From contig NZ_JAJQQZ010000004.1 in NCBI RefSeq assembly GCF_021729015.1, forward strand, positions 202,235-266,234: 64,000 nucleotides of DNA. The letters run 5' to 3'. Shown in pieces: positions 35,531 through 43,168 of this stretch. Within the stretch, counting starts at the first letter, position 1, and each line of letters begins with the position of its first letter. This DNA is from Halobacterium rubrum. GTDB lineage: Archaea; Halobacteriota; Halobacteria; Halobacteriales; Halobacteriaceae. A program made the translations under genes and the position numbers. The notes below the pieces were generated by a model, which was not told the origin of the DNA, ran no database searches, and saw only the letters and a list, made by a program, of their open reading frames with translations.

Positions 35531-37168
35531 CTACAGGTCGCGGAACGCCGGGTAGCTACCGCCTGCGCCGAGCGGGCGACTGTAGACAACGGTCGCCTGT
35601 CGGAGCGTCGCCGGGTCCTGGTCGGCGTCGATCCAGAGGCGGTACGCCTGACGAACGAATCCGCCCGGGTCGGCGTCGTCGTCGGGGTCGATCTCCCCGA
35701 GGTCCAGCGTGACGTCGTCGCCGCGGCGCCGGAAGTCGATGCCGTGCCGGTCACACCACGCCTGCCATTTCGCCCAGGCCTCGCTGACGCGCTCCTGGTC
35801 GGCGGCGTCGACGACGGTCTTCGCTGCGTTGGTCACGGCCTCGCGGGCGTCGGCAATCGCCTGATAGACCATCTCCCCGATGAACTCCGAGCGGAGGCCA
35901 ACCTCGCCGTAGCCGCGCTCGACGAGCTCCTCAATGCCCCGAAGGGCGCGGCGGACGCTCCCCACGTGGCGGTCGTGCTCGTCGGCAATGTCGTCAGGGG
36001 AGACGTGGCCGCCGTCGGTGACGAGCGTCTCCAGGCTCTCCACCTGGACGTCGCTGAGCCCGTCGCTCAGGTACTCGATTACCATGTTCTTCTGTTCCTG
36101 CTTGATGCTCGCGAGGTCCAGGGTCGTCGGTGGAGTCGCCGGTTCGTGGAGGCTGGCGTCGAAGTACGCATCTTCGACGAATACTCCGCCGCCGCGCTGG
36201 GGTGCCGAGTCCAGCCCGGCGTTCTCCAGGACGGAGTGAACGGCTTCCTCCAGCTCGCGGTTCAGCTTCTCCAGGTCGTCCCAGCGGAGCGTGGCGTCCC
36301 AGCGGGAGACCTGATAGGAGGCGCCGAGTTTCGGGTGGGCGAGCGGGTTGTCCGGGTCGGCCTGGAACGCCTCGCGAGCGTAGTAGTGTTTCACCTCCTT
36401 CGGTAGATCGTGCTCGGGCCACGCCTCGCTCATGCGGTGCGCGTCCAGCGTCACCGTGTGGTAGTAGCCCGGGAGGTCGTTCCCGTGGTCGTCGGTGTCC
36501 TTCTGGACGAGCTTCCGGTAGCCCGACCGGTCGGACTCCAGAACGTGCGCGAGCCCGACGAGCGGCCCGTCGCGCGCGTGTATGGGGCCGCTGCTATCTC
36601 GGTGGACGCGGACGTACCGCTCGGCGTCCTGGATGTTGCTGAACGGGTGGACGTCGTCGAAGTAGTACGCGTTGACGTCGAGGGCATCGGCGGCCAGCTG
36701 GAGGAGCGGGAGGTAGCGGTCGAACTCGATGTTCGCGCCCTGGACGCGGACGTTGATTCCCTCCAGGAAGCCGTCGGGGACGGGAATCTCGACGCGCGAC
36801 CCGTCGGCGCGCTCTCCCTCCATGCCGTTCCAGCGCGGCGTGACGTGGGCGACGAACTTCTGTTCGCCGACGCCGTCCTCGTCGCGCCGCCGAGAGACCT
36901 TTATCCGCATTTCTTTGATCTCCTCGATTTGGAACGGCGTTCCCTGCGGGGTCTCGTCGCCGGGGTTGACGAGATTCGAGTCCTGGTAGGAGAGGCGCGC
37001 GAGCCACGTCTCACCGTTGTGTTCGAAGCTGGCGGTCTTACTGCCGCCGCCAGCCTTCCGCTCCCTGTCCAGGGCGAAGAACGGCTGAAGCCCGTCCTCG
37101 TTGAACAGGAGGTTCGCGTCGAACTCGTGGGGCGCGGTACGAATCCGCTTCACTGCGACCCCTCCCAC
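35531..37168 (-). CDS. provirus-type protein of unknown function (DUF7845-like)
   Basis: This 545-aa acidic protein begins MGGVAVKRIRTAPHEFDAN. Around residues 385-445 it has a winged-helix-like region (LSDVQVESLETLVTDGG, ADEHDRHVGSVRRALRGI), and a C-terminal helical part with EAWAKWQAWCDRHGI. No polymerase, helicase or integrase motif is evident. I recall similar proteins (DUF7845) in haloarchaeal proviruses beside tRNA genes, but no function. It is co-directional with and overlaps a zinc-ribbon gene by 19 bases, so the three genes form one operon reading away from tRNA-Trp. Confidence 0.7.
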   Translation of the reverse strand: MGGVAVKRIRTAPHEFDANLLFNEDGLQPFFALDRERKAGGGSKTASFEHNGETWLARLSYQDSNLVNPGDETPQGTPFQIEEIKEMRIKVSRRRDEDGVGEQKFVAHVTPRWNGMEGERADGSRVEIPVPDGFLEGINVRVQGANIEFDRYLPLLQLAADALDVNAYYFDDVHPFSNIQDAERYVRVHRDSSGPIHARDGPLVGLAHVLESDRSGYRKLVQKDTDDHGNDLPGYYHTVTLDAHRMSEAWPEHDLPKEVKHYYAREAFQADPDNPLAHPKLGASYQVSRWDATLRWDDLEKLNRELEEAVHSVLENAGLDSAPQRGGGVFVEDAYFDASLHEPATPPTTLDLASIKQEQKNMVIEYLSDGLSDVQVESLETLVTDGGHVSPDDIADEHDRHVGSVRRALRGIEELVERGYGEVGLRSEFIGEMVYQAIADAREAVTNAAKTVVDAADQERVSEAWAKWQAWCDRHGIDFRRRGDDVTLDLGEIDPDDDADPGGFVRQAYRLWIDADQDPATLRQATVVYSRPLGAGGSYPAFRDL

Positions 37169-37395
37169 AGTTCGCGACAGGCAGCGCAGAGGTCGACGCG
37201 CTCTCCGTCACGTTCCGGGAGACGCACCCGACGACAGTCGGGGCCGTCGGCGCCGCACACACGGCACTCATCGGCTTCTGGCGCGTCCTGGGAGACTGTC
37301 TCCCAGTAATCTTCCCGGCATGCCTGTGGGCCGCCGTCGGCCCGCAGCGCCGACGCACGGACGAACTCGTGGGGTTCGTCGCCGTCGGGGCTCAC
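37150..37395 (-). CDS. small zinc-ribbon protein of provirus unit
   Basis: This 81-aa protein has DECRVCGADGPDCRR and a later DLCAACRELWEG, giving C-x2-C ... C-x2-C zinc-ribbon spacing. It overlaps the upstream gene by ATGA (37392-37395) and the 545-aa gene by 19 bases. A nucleic-acid-binding or adaptor role is likely; the partner is unknown. Confidence 0.65.
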   Translation of the reverse strand: MSPDGDEPHEFVRASALRADGGPQACREDYWETVSQDAPEADECRVCGADGPDCRRVRLPERDGERVDLCAACRELWEGSQ

Positions 37396-37604
37396 AGGCA
37401 GACACCTCCGTGGAGCGGGCCGTCGGCGGACTCGTCGCGCTCACCGAGCGGGGAGAGACCGAAGTCCTCGGGCCGGTGGTCCTCCAGGAAGTGCTTCCAA
37501 CGGTTCTCGTTCGGGTCGAAAACGTAGCCGCACGGGCACGCAGTAAGCGTGTGGACGCGACGTCCACGGGCGTAGACGTCCGTGGACAGGCTCACGCGGA
37601 CCAC
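37392..37604 (-). CDS. small zinc-finger protein of provirus unit
   Basis: This 70-aa protein (MVRVSLSTDVYARGRRVHTL) has ACPCGYVF and HFLEDHRPEDF, a CC/HH arrangement like a C2H2 finger. It is the first gene of the compact operon next to tRNA-Trp. A TATA-like AAAAAAGTATTG read on the minus strand at 37668-37679 and a GCGG...CCGC inverted repeat lie between it and the tRNA; the same pair recurs at 33.35 kb. Confidence 0.62.
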   Translation of the reverse strand: MVRVSLSTDVYARGRRVHTLTACPCGYVFDPNENRWKHFLEDHRPEDFGLSPLGERDESADGPLHGGVCL

Positions 37605-37648
37605 CCCGTAGAGCCGGCGCTATTGGGGTTTACGTGAGGTAAGCGGAA

Positions 37649-37683
37649 GGCGGCAAATGCCTCCGCAATACTTTTTTGCAGTA
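37649..37683. promoter_or_regulatory. promoter/operator of the provirus-type operon, adjoining tRNA-Trp
   Basis: GCGGCAAATGCCTCCGC forms an imperfect inverted repeat 10-20 bp downstream (minus-strand sense) of AAAAAAGTATTG. Both elements, in the same order, recur at 33351-33385 beside another att-like repeat. The repeat position near the expected transcription start suggests a repressor site. Confidence 0.4.
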
Positions 37684-37860
37684 TGGGGCCGGAGGGATTT
37701 GAACCCCCGATCGACTGATATCTCCGGTGCGCCTCGGAACTCCAGAGGGTCGTCAACGCGGTCCGATGATCAGTCGGCCGCTCGGTATACCAGTCTGGAG
37801 TGTCGTCCCGGGCGCGTAGCCTCTGGAGTCAGTCGCCATGCCTGGCTTGGCCACAGCCCC
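37684..37860 (-). tRNA. trnW: tRNA-Trp (CCA) with a 103-nt intron
   Basis: On the minus strand GGGGCTG pairs with CGGCCCC (acceptor), GCCA with TGGC (D arm), ACTGA with TCAGT (anticodon arm) and GGGGG-TTCAAAT-CCCTC forms the T arm. The loop reads CT-CCA-G/A with the intron between positions 37 and 38. Exons are 37823-37860 and 37684-37719; the intron is 37720-37822, 103 nt. CTCC/GGAG with AGA and ATA bulges makes the bulge-helix-bulge. In Haloferax the equal-sized intron is a C/D guide RNA for the tRNA's own 2'-O-methylation. CCA is not encoded. The 3' end is the island's attachment site. Confidence 0.95.
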
Positions 37861-37946
37861 TCGCGTCTCTCCTTTGGGAGATTTTCTTCAAGAGGGTTTC
37901 GGTTCGGGGTGGGGGAGTGAAGTACTCGCGAGCCGAACGCCTCGGC

Positions 37947-38258
37947 GTGATTGCACGCGTGTGGCGTGGCTGGACTGCGGCAGACGGGTCGGACGCCAGC
38001 GAGTACGAGGCGTTTGTCTCCGGGACGGTGTTCCCGGAGGCGGCGGCCGAGATTCCGGGGCTGGTGGACTGGGAGGTGTTGCGCCGCGAGGAAGATGGCG
38101 AGCGCGTCGAGTTCGTGACGGTGGCGTACTTCGAGTCGTGGGCGGCCGTGGAGGCGTTCGCGGGCGAGCGCCGGGAGCGAGCACACGTCCCGGACCGGGC
38201 GGAGGCGTTGCTCGACGATTACGAGGACGAGGTGACACACTACGAGGTCTGCGAGTGA
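37947..38258 (+). CDS. antibiotic biosynthesis monooxygenase-like (ABM) domain protein
   Basis: From GTG 37947 the product is 103 aa starting VIARVWRGWT, the usual beginning of haloarchaeal dimeric alpha/beta-barrel ABM proteins, with later WEVLRREEDGERVEFVTVAYF and a His/Tyr C-terminus (HYEVCE). The frame is open further up; GTG 37917 (MKYSRAERLG) is an alternative start. ABM proteins range from oxygenases to stress-related binders. The specific role is unknown. It diverges from tRNA-Trp. Confidence 0.72.
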   Translation: MIARVWRGWTAADGSDASEYEAFVSGTVFPEAAAEIPGLVDWEVLRREEDGERVEFVTVAYFESWAAVEAFAGERRERAHVPDRAEALLDDYEDEVTHYEVCE

Positions 38259-38349
38259 GAGCGACGAGGACGACGACGACGGGGTTCGGGACGGGGCGTC
38301 GCGTGCGGGAAGCGATTGGATTTTCCAGACGGGCCGCCAATCCGGGAGT

Positions 38350-38574
38350 ATGCCAGAGTACCCGATCGTGGTGCGGGAGCTCGGCGGCGAGAACCGCCTG
38401 GGCGTGGAGGAAGCCGACGCGTTCGAGGGCGACCTGCGGGACGTCGTCGTCGAGGGCTACGAGCGCGTGGACGTCGCGAGCTGTGCGGACGGCGAGCAGG
38501 TTGGAGTGGTCGTGGCGGCGTCGGAGACAGAAATCGACGAAATCCGGTGGACGAAGACGGAAGCGGCGGAGTAG
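38350..38574 (+). CDS. hypothetical small acidic protein
   Basis: This 74-aa protein (MPEYPIVVRELGGENRLG) is mostly beta by pattern (DVVVEGYERVDVAS, EQVGVVVAASETEIDEIRW) and has no motif I recognise. It is convergent with a zinc-ribbon gene, with only four bases between stops. Confidence 0.6.
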   Translation: MPEYPIVVRELGGENRLGVEEADAFEGDLRDVVVEGYERVDVASCADGEQVGVVVAASETEIDEIRWTKTEAAE

Positions 38575-38578
38575 TTAG

Positions 38579-38803
38579 TTACTCCTCGCGGGCGCTCCAG
38601 TCGCAGTCCTGGCACTTGTAGCCGGTGACGAATTCGGTCACGGAGGGCATGTAGCCGACCGAGATGACGTCGCTGCCGCAGTCGGGGCAGTCGCGGTCGG
38701 TGTCCTCGATCGGTTCGGCGTCCATGACGGAGCCGCCCTCGACGAGTTCGGCGAGCTTCTTGGGGGTCACCATGCGGCCCTGCACGACCCGGTTGTCGGC
38801 CAT
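38579..38803 (-). CDS. DUF5795-like zinc-ribbon protein
   Basis: This 74-aa protein starts MADNRVVQGRMVTPKKLAEL and ends in a zinc ribbon, RDCPDCGSDVIS ... GYKCQDCDW (C-x2-C twice). The family name DUF5795 is from memory; it is usually next to a DUF5794 membrane protein, as here. Function is unknown; the ribbon suggests nucleic-acid or protein binding. Confidence 0.78.
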   Translation of the reverse strand: MADNRVVQGRMVTPKKLAELVEGGSVMDAEPIEDTDRDCPDCGSDVISVGYMPSVTEFVTGYKCQDCDWSAREE

Positions 38804-38869
38804 ACCTGTGCGTGGACGGCGGCACGGGAAAGCTTGTCGTCGTCCGGGCGGTCCGCGTTCGACTTCGGC

Positions 38870-39832
38870 TTACAGCCAGGGGGCGCGTTCTTCGGCGGCG
38901 TCCTCGCCGGGGTAGCCGTAGGCGGCTTCGTCGGGGTCCTGTTCGCCGCTGCCGCCGTCGGTGGCGGCGGGCGTCGCGGGCTGGGGGTCGGGGCCGTCGT
39001 CGGCCGTGACAGCGAGGTCGTCCGGGCTCGAAGAGTCGGGTTCGTCGTCGTCGTCGTTGTCGTCACCGTCCTTGCTCGCGGTGGCGGGGTCGTCGACGCC
39101 GGCCTGGTCGGGGTCGAAGGCGAGCACGCCGGCGACGGCGAACACCATCAGGGGCGCTTCCGAGGGCACCACTTCCGGGAGGAAGATCGACACCGCGAGC
39201 GTCGCCAGCGCGACCGCCGAGCCGAAGCGGAAGCGGTCGATGGCGACGATACGGCGTAGCGACGGGCCGAGCGCGACGACTGCGAGCGCGAACGTGACGG
39301 CGACGCCGCCCGCGGCGGCGGCGTGCAGCAGCAGGTCGACGTCGTAGCGGGCGACGAACGCGGCGCCGCTGGGGTTCACGCTCGCGAGGAAGCCGAGGCC
39401 GATGATGACACCGGGCGAGGGGAGGTACTCGCCGATTGTCGCGCTGGCGGTCTTCGCCGCGATGGCGAGGATGACCAGCGCGGCGAAGCGCTCGAAGGTC
39501 GGGATGTCGAGGATGGTCGCGACGGTGGGTGCGAGTGCGGCCTCGACGGCGGCGATGACGATCAGCGGGATGCCGACGACGAGCACGCTGGTCGCCTGTT
39601 CGCGGCGGCTGCCGCCCATCTCGGCGAGGATGACGGCGAGGGTCGCGCTGCCGCCGAAGACGAGCAGCCCGACCTGGAGGACGCCTGCCCAGGTCTCGAG
39701 CTGGCCGGCGAGCACGAGTGCGGCGAAGATACCGTCGACCAGCGGCAGCAGCATGACGGTGGCCAGCAGCTTCGTCGCACCACCTACCTGTTGCTCGAGG
39801 CGGAGCGCGACGGGGTGACGTGAACTACTCAT
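38870..39832 (-). CDS. DUF5794-like multispanning membrane protein
   Basis: This 320-aa protein has six to seven hydrophobic helices in residues 20-230 (for example LLATVMLLPLVDGIFAALVL, VLVVGIPLIVIAAVEAAL, VAVTFALAVVALG) and then an acidic, Asp/Pro-rich cytoplasmic tail of about 85 residues. The family assignment rests on memory of the pairing with the zinc-ribbon neighbour. No transport motif is visible. Confidence 0.75.
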   Translation of the reverse strand: MSSSRHPVALRLEQQVGGATKLLATVMLLPLVDGIFAALVLAGQLETWAGVLQVGLLVFGGSATLAVILAEMGGSRREQATSVLVVGIPLIVIAAVEAALAPTVATILDIPTFERFAALVILAIAAKTASATIGEYLPSPGVIIGLGFLASVNPSGAAFVARYDVDLLLHAAAAGGVAVTFALAVVALGPSLRRIVAIDRFRFGSAVALATLAVSIFLPEVVPSEAPLMVFAVAGVLAFDPDQAGVDDPATASKDGDDNDDDDEPDSSSPDDLAVTADDGPDPQPATPAATDGGSGEQDPDEAAYGYPGEDAAEERAPWL

Positions 39833-40092
39833 GTACTAGCAGGCCAACGTGGGTGACTGCGTCTGGTCGGAGCGGCGATACACGCGGGAGGCCGCGTTGG
39901 GTCCGAGCCAGAGTGTCCGTCGGCAGGCCACTGTCCCGAGGAGAAATTTCGGTACGTCCGGGGCGATGGCGCTGTGGTCGCCGGCCGTACGCGGCGTCTC
40001 GGGACTAGTGGAGTCCATACCCACAACGACGACAGTCGGGAGCATAAAGATTGTGTGAGAGAGCGGCACAAATGGTGTGAGACTCACGGCGG

Positions 40093-40235
40093 TTTTTAAG
40101 TACTCGGTTTGGTGTGTTCGGCTCTTCTGGCCGTTTGTCGAGAACACTGCGGCGTACTGGACGGATGCCGTCCAAGTCGGGCGCGTCCACAGCCAGAACT
40201 GAACGCGCGTCGAAGCGCGCGTGACAATGCACGAC
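40093..40235 (+). ncRNA. possible structured RNA upstream of guaB
   Basis: The 492-bp gap 39,833-40,324 holds a TTTTTAAGTA promoter-like element at 40093 and then three hairpins: CGGC-TCTTCTG-GCCG (40119-40133), GGACG-GATGC-CGTCC (40159-40173) and ACGCGCG-TCGAAG-CGCGCGT (40203-40222). A trinucleotide ACA follows the last stem (40224-40226), as in archaeal H/ACA guide RNAs. It could instead be a long guaB leader. Speculative. Confidence 0.3.
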
Positions 40236-40324
40236 CGTGTGTGTCGACGCGTCCCACAGCCCTGATTCGGGTCACGTTCGGCCAATCTCGCAACGCTTTT
40301 GGAACCCCGCCCCGACCGGTTTAC

Positions 40325-41824
40325 ATGGCGAACGATTCCTCGACGGACGGCCGATTCTCCGAGAAGCTCCGCGTCCCGGAAGCGCTCACCTTCGACGACG
40401 TACTGCTGCGACCCGCCGAGAGCCGGGTCGAGCCCGACGAGGCCGACGTGTCGACCCGCGTCTCTACGAACGTCGAGCTCGAAGTCCCTATCCTCTCGGC
40501 GGCGATGGACACGGTCACCGAGTCGGACCTCGCAATCGCGATGGCGCGCGAGGGCGGCATCGGCGTGCTCCACCAGAACATGGACACCGAGACGGTCGTC
40601 ACCGAGGTCGAACGCGTCAAGCGCGCCGACGAGCTCGTCATCGACCGCGAGAACGTCGTCACCGCCGCTCCCGACCAGACGGTCGAGGAGGTCGACGCGA
40701 TGATGAACCGCGCCGACGTCTCCGGCGCGCCCGTCGTCGACGACGACGACACCGTCCTCGGCATCATCTCCGGCACCGACATCCGCCCCTACCTCGAGGT
40801 CGGCGAGTCCGACGCCGTCCGCGAGGCCATGACGGACGAAGTCATCACCGCAAGCGAGGACGTCACCGCCCGTGACGCCCTCGAACTCATGTACGAGCAC
40901 AAGATCGAGCGCGTCCCCATCGTGGACGACGACGACCGCCTCGTCGGCCTCGTCACGATGCAGGGCATCCTCGCACGCCGCGAACACGGGAACGCCGCCC
41001 GCGACGACGACGGCCGCCTCCGCGTCGGCGTCGCCGTCGGCCCGTTCGAGACCGAGCGCGCGACGGCCGTCGACGAGGCCGGCGCAGACATCGTCTTCAT
41101 CGACTGCGCGCACGCACACAATCTCAACGTCATCGACGCCGCGCGCGACATCGAGGCGTCCGTCGACGCCGACGTCGTCGTCGGGAACGTCGGCACCCGT
41201 GAGGCCGCCGAGGCCGTCGTCGACTTCGCGGACGGCATCAAGGTGGGCATCGGCCCGGGCTCCATCTGCACGACCCGCGTCGTCACCGGCGCAGGCATGC
41301 CCCAGATTACGGCCGTCTCCGAGGTCGCCGACGTCGCGGCCCCGGAGGGCGTTCCCGTCATCGCGGACGGCGGCATCCGGTACTCCGGCGACGCAGCGAA
41401 AGCCATCGCCGCCGGCGCCGACGCCGTGATGCTGGGGTCGTACTTCGCCGGCACCGACGAGGCGCCGGGCCGCGTCATCACGATGAACGGCAAGAAGTAC
41501 AAGCAGTACCGCGGCATGGGCTCCGTCGGCGCGATGCAGTCCGGCGGCGGCGACCGCTACCTCAAGGAGGACGAGGAAGACGAGGAGTACGTGCCCGAGG
41601 GCGTCGAGGCCGCGACGCCGTACAAGGGGTCGCTTGCGTCCGAACTCCACCAGCTCGTCGGCGGCATCCAGTCCGGCATGGGGTACGTTGGCGCGGAGAC
41701 GCTGCCCGCGTTCAAGCGCGAAGCCGAGTTCGTCCGCGTCTCCTCGGCCGGCCAGACCGAGGGCCACCCCCACGACGTGATGATCACGGACGAGGCGCCG
41801 AACTACAGCCCGCAGAACGACTGA
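40325..41824 (+). CDS. guaB: IMP dehydrogenase
   Basis: This 499-aa enzyme oxidises IMP to XMP, the committed step of GMP synthesis. It has the (beta/alpha)8 barrel with the catalytic Cys loop GPGSICTTR, the flap KYKQYRGMGS, and two CBS domains inserted at about residues 100-220 (VTAAPDQTVEEVDAMM, DVTARDALELMYEHKIERVPIVDDD) that can bind adenine nucleotides. ATG 40325 is chosen over the longer open frame, which is GC-skewed noise and holds the structured leader. Confidence 0.95.
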   Translation: MANDSSTDGRFSEKLRVPEALTFDDVLLRPAESRVEPDEADVSTRVSTNVELEVPILSAAMDTVTESDLAIAMAREGGIGVLHQNMDTETVVTEVERVKRADELVIDRENVVTAAPDQTVEEVDAMMNRADVSGAPVVDDDDTVLGIISGTDIRPYLEVGESDAVREAMTDEVITASEDVTARDALELMYEHKIERVPIVDDDDRLVGLVTMQGILARREHGNAARDDDGRLRVGVAVGPFETERATAVDEAGADIVFIDCAHAHNLNVIDAARDIEASVDADVVVGNVGTREAAEAVVDFADGIKVGIGPGSICTTRVVTGAGMPQITAVSEVADVAAPEGVPVIADGGIRYSGDAAKAIAAGADAVMLGSYFAGTDEAPGRVITMNGKKYKQYRGMGSVGAMQSGGGDRYLKEDEEDEEYVPEGVEAATPYKGSLASELHQLVGGIQSGMGYVGAETLPAFKREAEFVRVSSAGQTEGHPHDVMITDEAPNYSPQND

Positions 41825-41825
41825 G

Positions 41826-41948
41826 TCAGAGGTCTCTGGACTCCGTCTCGCACTCGGGACTGCAGTACTTCGTCTCCGCCGCGCGGGCGTCCGGGTGGGC
41901 GGCGAACTCGTCCTCGCAGTACGCGCACTCGTAGGTCTCGAGCGCCAT
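41826..41948 (-). CDS. small zinc-finger protein
   Basis: From ATG 41948 this 40-aa protein is almost all one metal site: YECAYCEDEF ... TKYCSPECE (C-x2-C ... C-x3-C). Such mini zinc fingers are frequent and conserved in haloarchaea, and several affect growth or stress behaviour in related species. It is convergent with guaB and divergent from the next zinc-finger gene. Confidence 0.72.
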   Translation of the reverse strand: MALETYECAYCEDEFAAHPDARAAETKYCSPECETESRDL

Positions 41949-42023
41949 ACGCGTGCTCACAGGAACCAGCGAGAAGTGTCTTCCGGCGTCACCGTTTTGC
42001 TCTGTCGGCACTCACTCGTACTC

Positions 42024-42191
42024 GTGAACTGCACGTACTGCGGCGAGGGCCTCGCAGCGTACGACCCCGTGTTCGTCGACCGAGAGCGCGACGGCGAGCG
42101 CACCGAGGAGGGCGCGTTCTGTAACTACGGCTGCCTCTCCGCGTGGCTCGACGAGACGGAAGCAGCGACCGGCGCGTGCTGCCGGATCTGA
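42024..42191 (+). CDS. small zinc-finger protein
   Basis: This 55-aa protein starts at GTG 42024 (NCTYCGEGLAAYDP) and has CTYC ... FCNYGC with a late GACCR, a C-x2-C ... C-x3-C zinc-binding arrangement. It lies back-to-back with the 40-aa zinc-finger gene (75 bp apart), suggesting a shared promoter region. The function is unknown. Confidence 0.72.
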   Translation: MNCTYCGEGLAAYDPVFVDRERDGERTEEGAFCNYGCLSAWLDETEAATGACCRI

Positions 42192-42192
42192 G

Positions 42193-42621
42193 TCAGTCGC
42201 CGTCGCCGCCGCTGCCGGTCACGACCACCGGCCGGTCCGCGTTCAGGATGACCGACTGCGTGGTGGACCCGAAGATGACCTTGCCGGCCGGCGAGCGCTT
42301 CCGGCCGCCGAGCACGATGGCGTCGGCGTCGAGGGCCTCGGCCTCGTCGATGATGTCGTCGATGGTGTCCCCGGAGTCGTCTCGCACCTGAGTCTGGACG
42401 CCCGCCTCGTCAAGACGTTCCCGTGCGCGACGCACGGACTGGATTCGGTCGGCGGTCTTGAACTGCCGGTACTCCGAGGGGATGTCTTCGCTGTTTCCGG
42501 TGAACACGAACAAGAGCGTCGCCTCGACGGCCTCGTCGGCCGACGGCAGGTCGGCGACGTAGTCGGCCTGTGCGAGCGCGCGGTCGACGTCGTCGTCGAC
42601 CGGCACGAGTACGCGGTACAT
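42193..42621 (-). CDS. universal stress protein (UspA family)
   Basis: From ATG 42621 the product is 142 aa, starting MYRVLVPVDDDVDRAL. The C-terminal ATP-binding type motif G-x2-G-x9-G-S is recognisable in LGGRKRSPAGKVIFGSTTQSV. A TTTTAAG element at 42646-42652 (minus strand) about 25 bp upstream suggests a leaderless transcript. A second member lies at 46787-47257. Confidence 0.87.
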   Translation of the reverse strand: MYRVLVPVDDDVDRALAQADYVADLPSADEAVEATLLFVFTGNSEDIPSEYRQFKTADRIQSVRRARERLDEAGVQTQVRDDSGDTIDDIIDEAEALDADAIVLGGRKRSPAGKVIFGSTTQSVILNADRPVVVTGSGGDGD

Positions 42622-42684
42622 GCACCCGTAGAGGGGGCTACAGGGCTTAAAACCACCTCCCGGTTCCACCCCGCCGGGCCGCCG

Positions 42685-42894
42685 TCAGGCGGGCTGGCGG
42701 CCCCAGGCGATGTTGCTCCAGAGGCGCTCCCAGAGGTAGTACAGCACCGTCTTCCCGACGGCGGCGGAGACGCCGATCTTCGCCGCGGAGCCGAACTCTC
42801 CCGTGTAGAGGAACGCGATGGCGAACACCATCGTCGTGGCGAACACGCGGTACGAGGCCGCCTTCACAGCCGACCGGTAGTGGGACTCTGCCAT
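42685..42894 (-). CDS. DUF2061 small membrane protein
   Basis: This 69-aa protein has two transmembrane segments (YRVFATTMVFAIAFLYTG, GVSAAVGKTVLYYLWERLW). The pattern S-Y-R-x4-T, with the C-terminal YYLWERLWSNI, is the DUF2061 signature. Its function is unknown. It lies 7 bp downstream of a ribbon-helix-helix gene on the same strand, so the two are probably co-transcribed. Confidence 0.82.
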   Translation of the reverse strand: MAESHYRSAVKAASYRVFATTMVFAIAFLYTGEFGSAAKIGVSAAVGKTVLYYLWERLWSNIAWGRQPA

Positions 42895-42901
42895 CGGGGA
42901 C

Positions 42902-43102
42902 TCACTCCACGTACCCGAGTTCGGCGAGCTTCTGGCCGAGTTCGCGGGCCTCTTGCTCGGTGATCTCGTCGTCGTCCTCCATCTCGCGGACGACCAGGTG
43001 TTTCACGAACTCCTTCGGGGAGCCGAAGGGCTCGTCCTCGATGTACTCCTCGACGTCCCGGACGAAGTCCTTCTTCAGGGAGATGGTGGTGTAGTCGGAC
43101 AC
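42902..43102 (-). CDS. ribbon-helix-helix-like small regulator
   Basis: From GTG 43102 the protein is 66 aa, starting SDYTTISLKKDFVRDVEEYI. One beta strand followed by two helices (DFVRDVEEYIEDE, SPKEFVKHLVVREME) is the CopG/MetJ-type ribbon-helix-helix pattern. The target is unknown. The longer frame from ATG 43126 would lack the usual start context. Confidence 0.72.
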   Translation of the reverse strand: MSDYTTISLKKDFVRDVEEYIEDEPFGSPKEFVKHLVVREMEDDDEITEQEARELGQKLAELGYVE

Positions 43103-43168
43103 GACCCGACCGTCTCGCGCACCCACATTAAGTGTTGTTACATGTAATTACGGCGCGGACGAGGCCAG

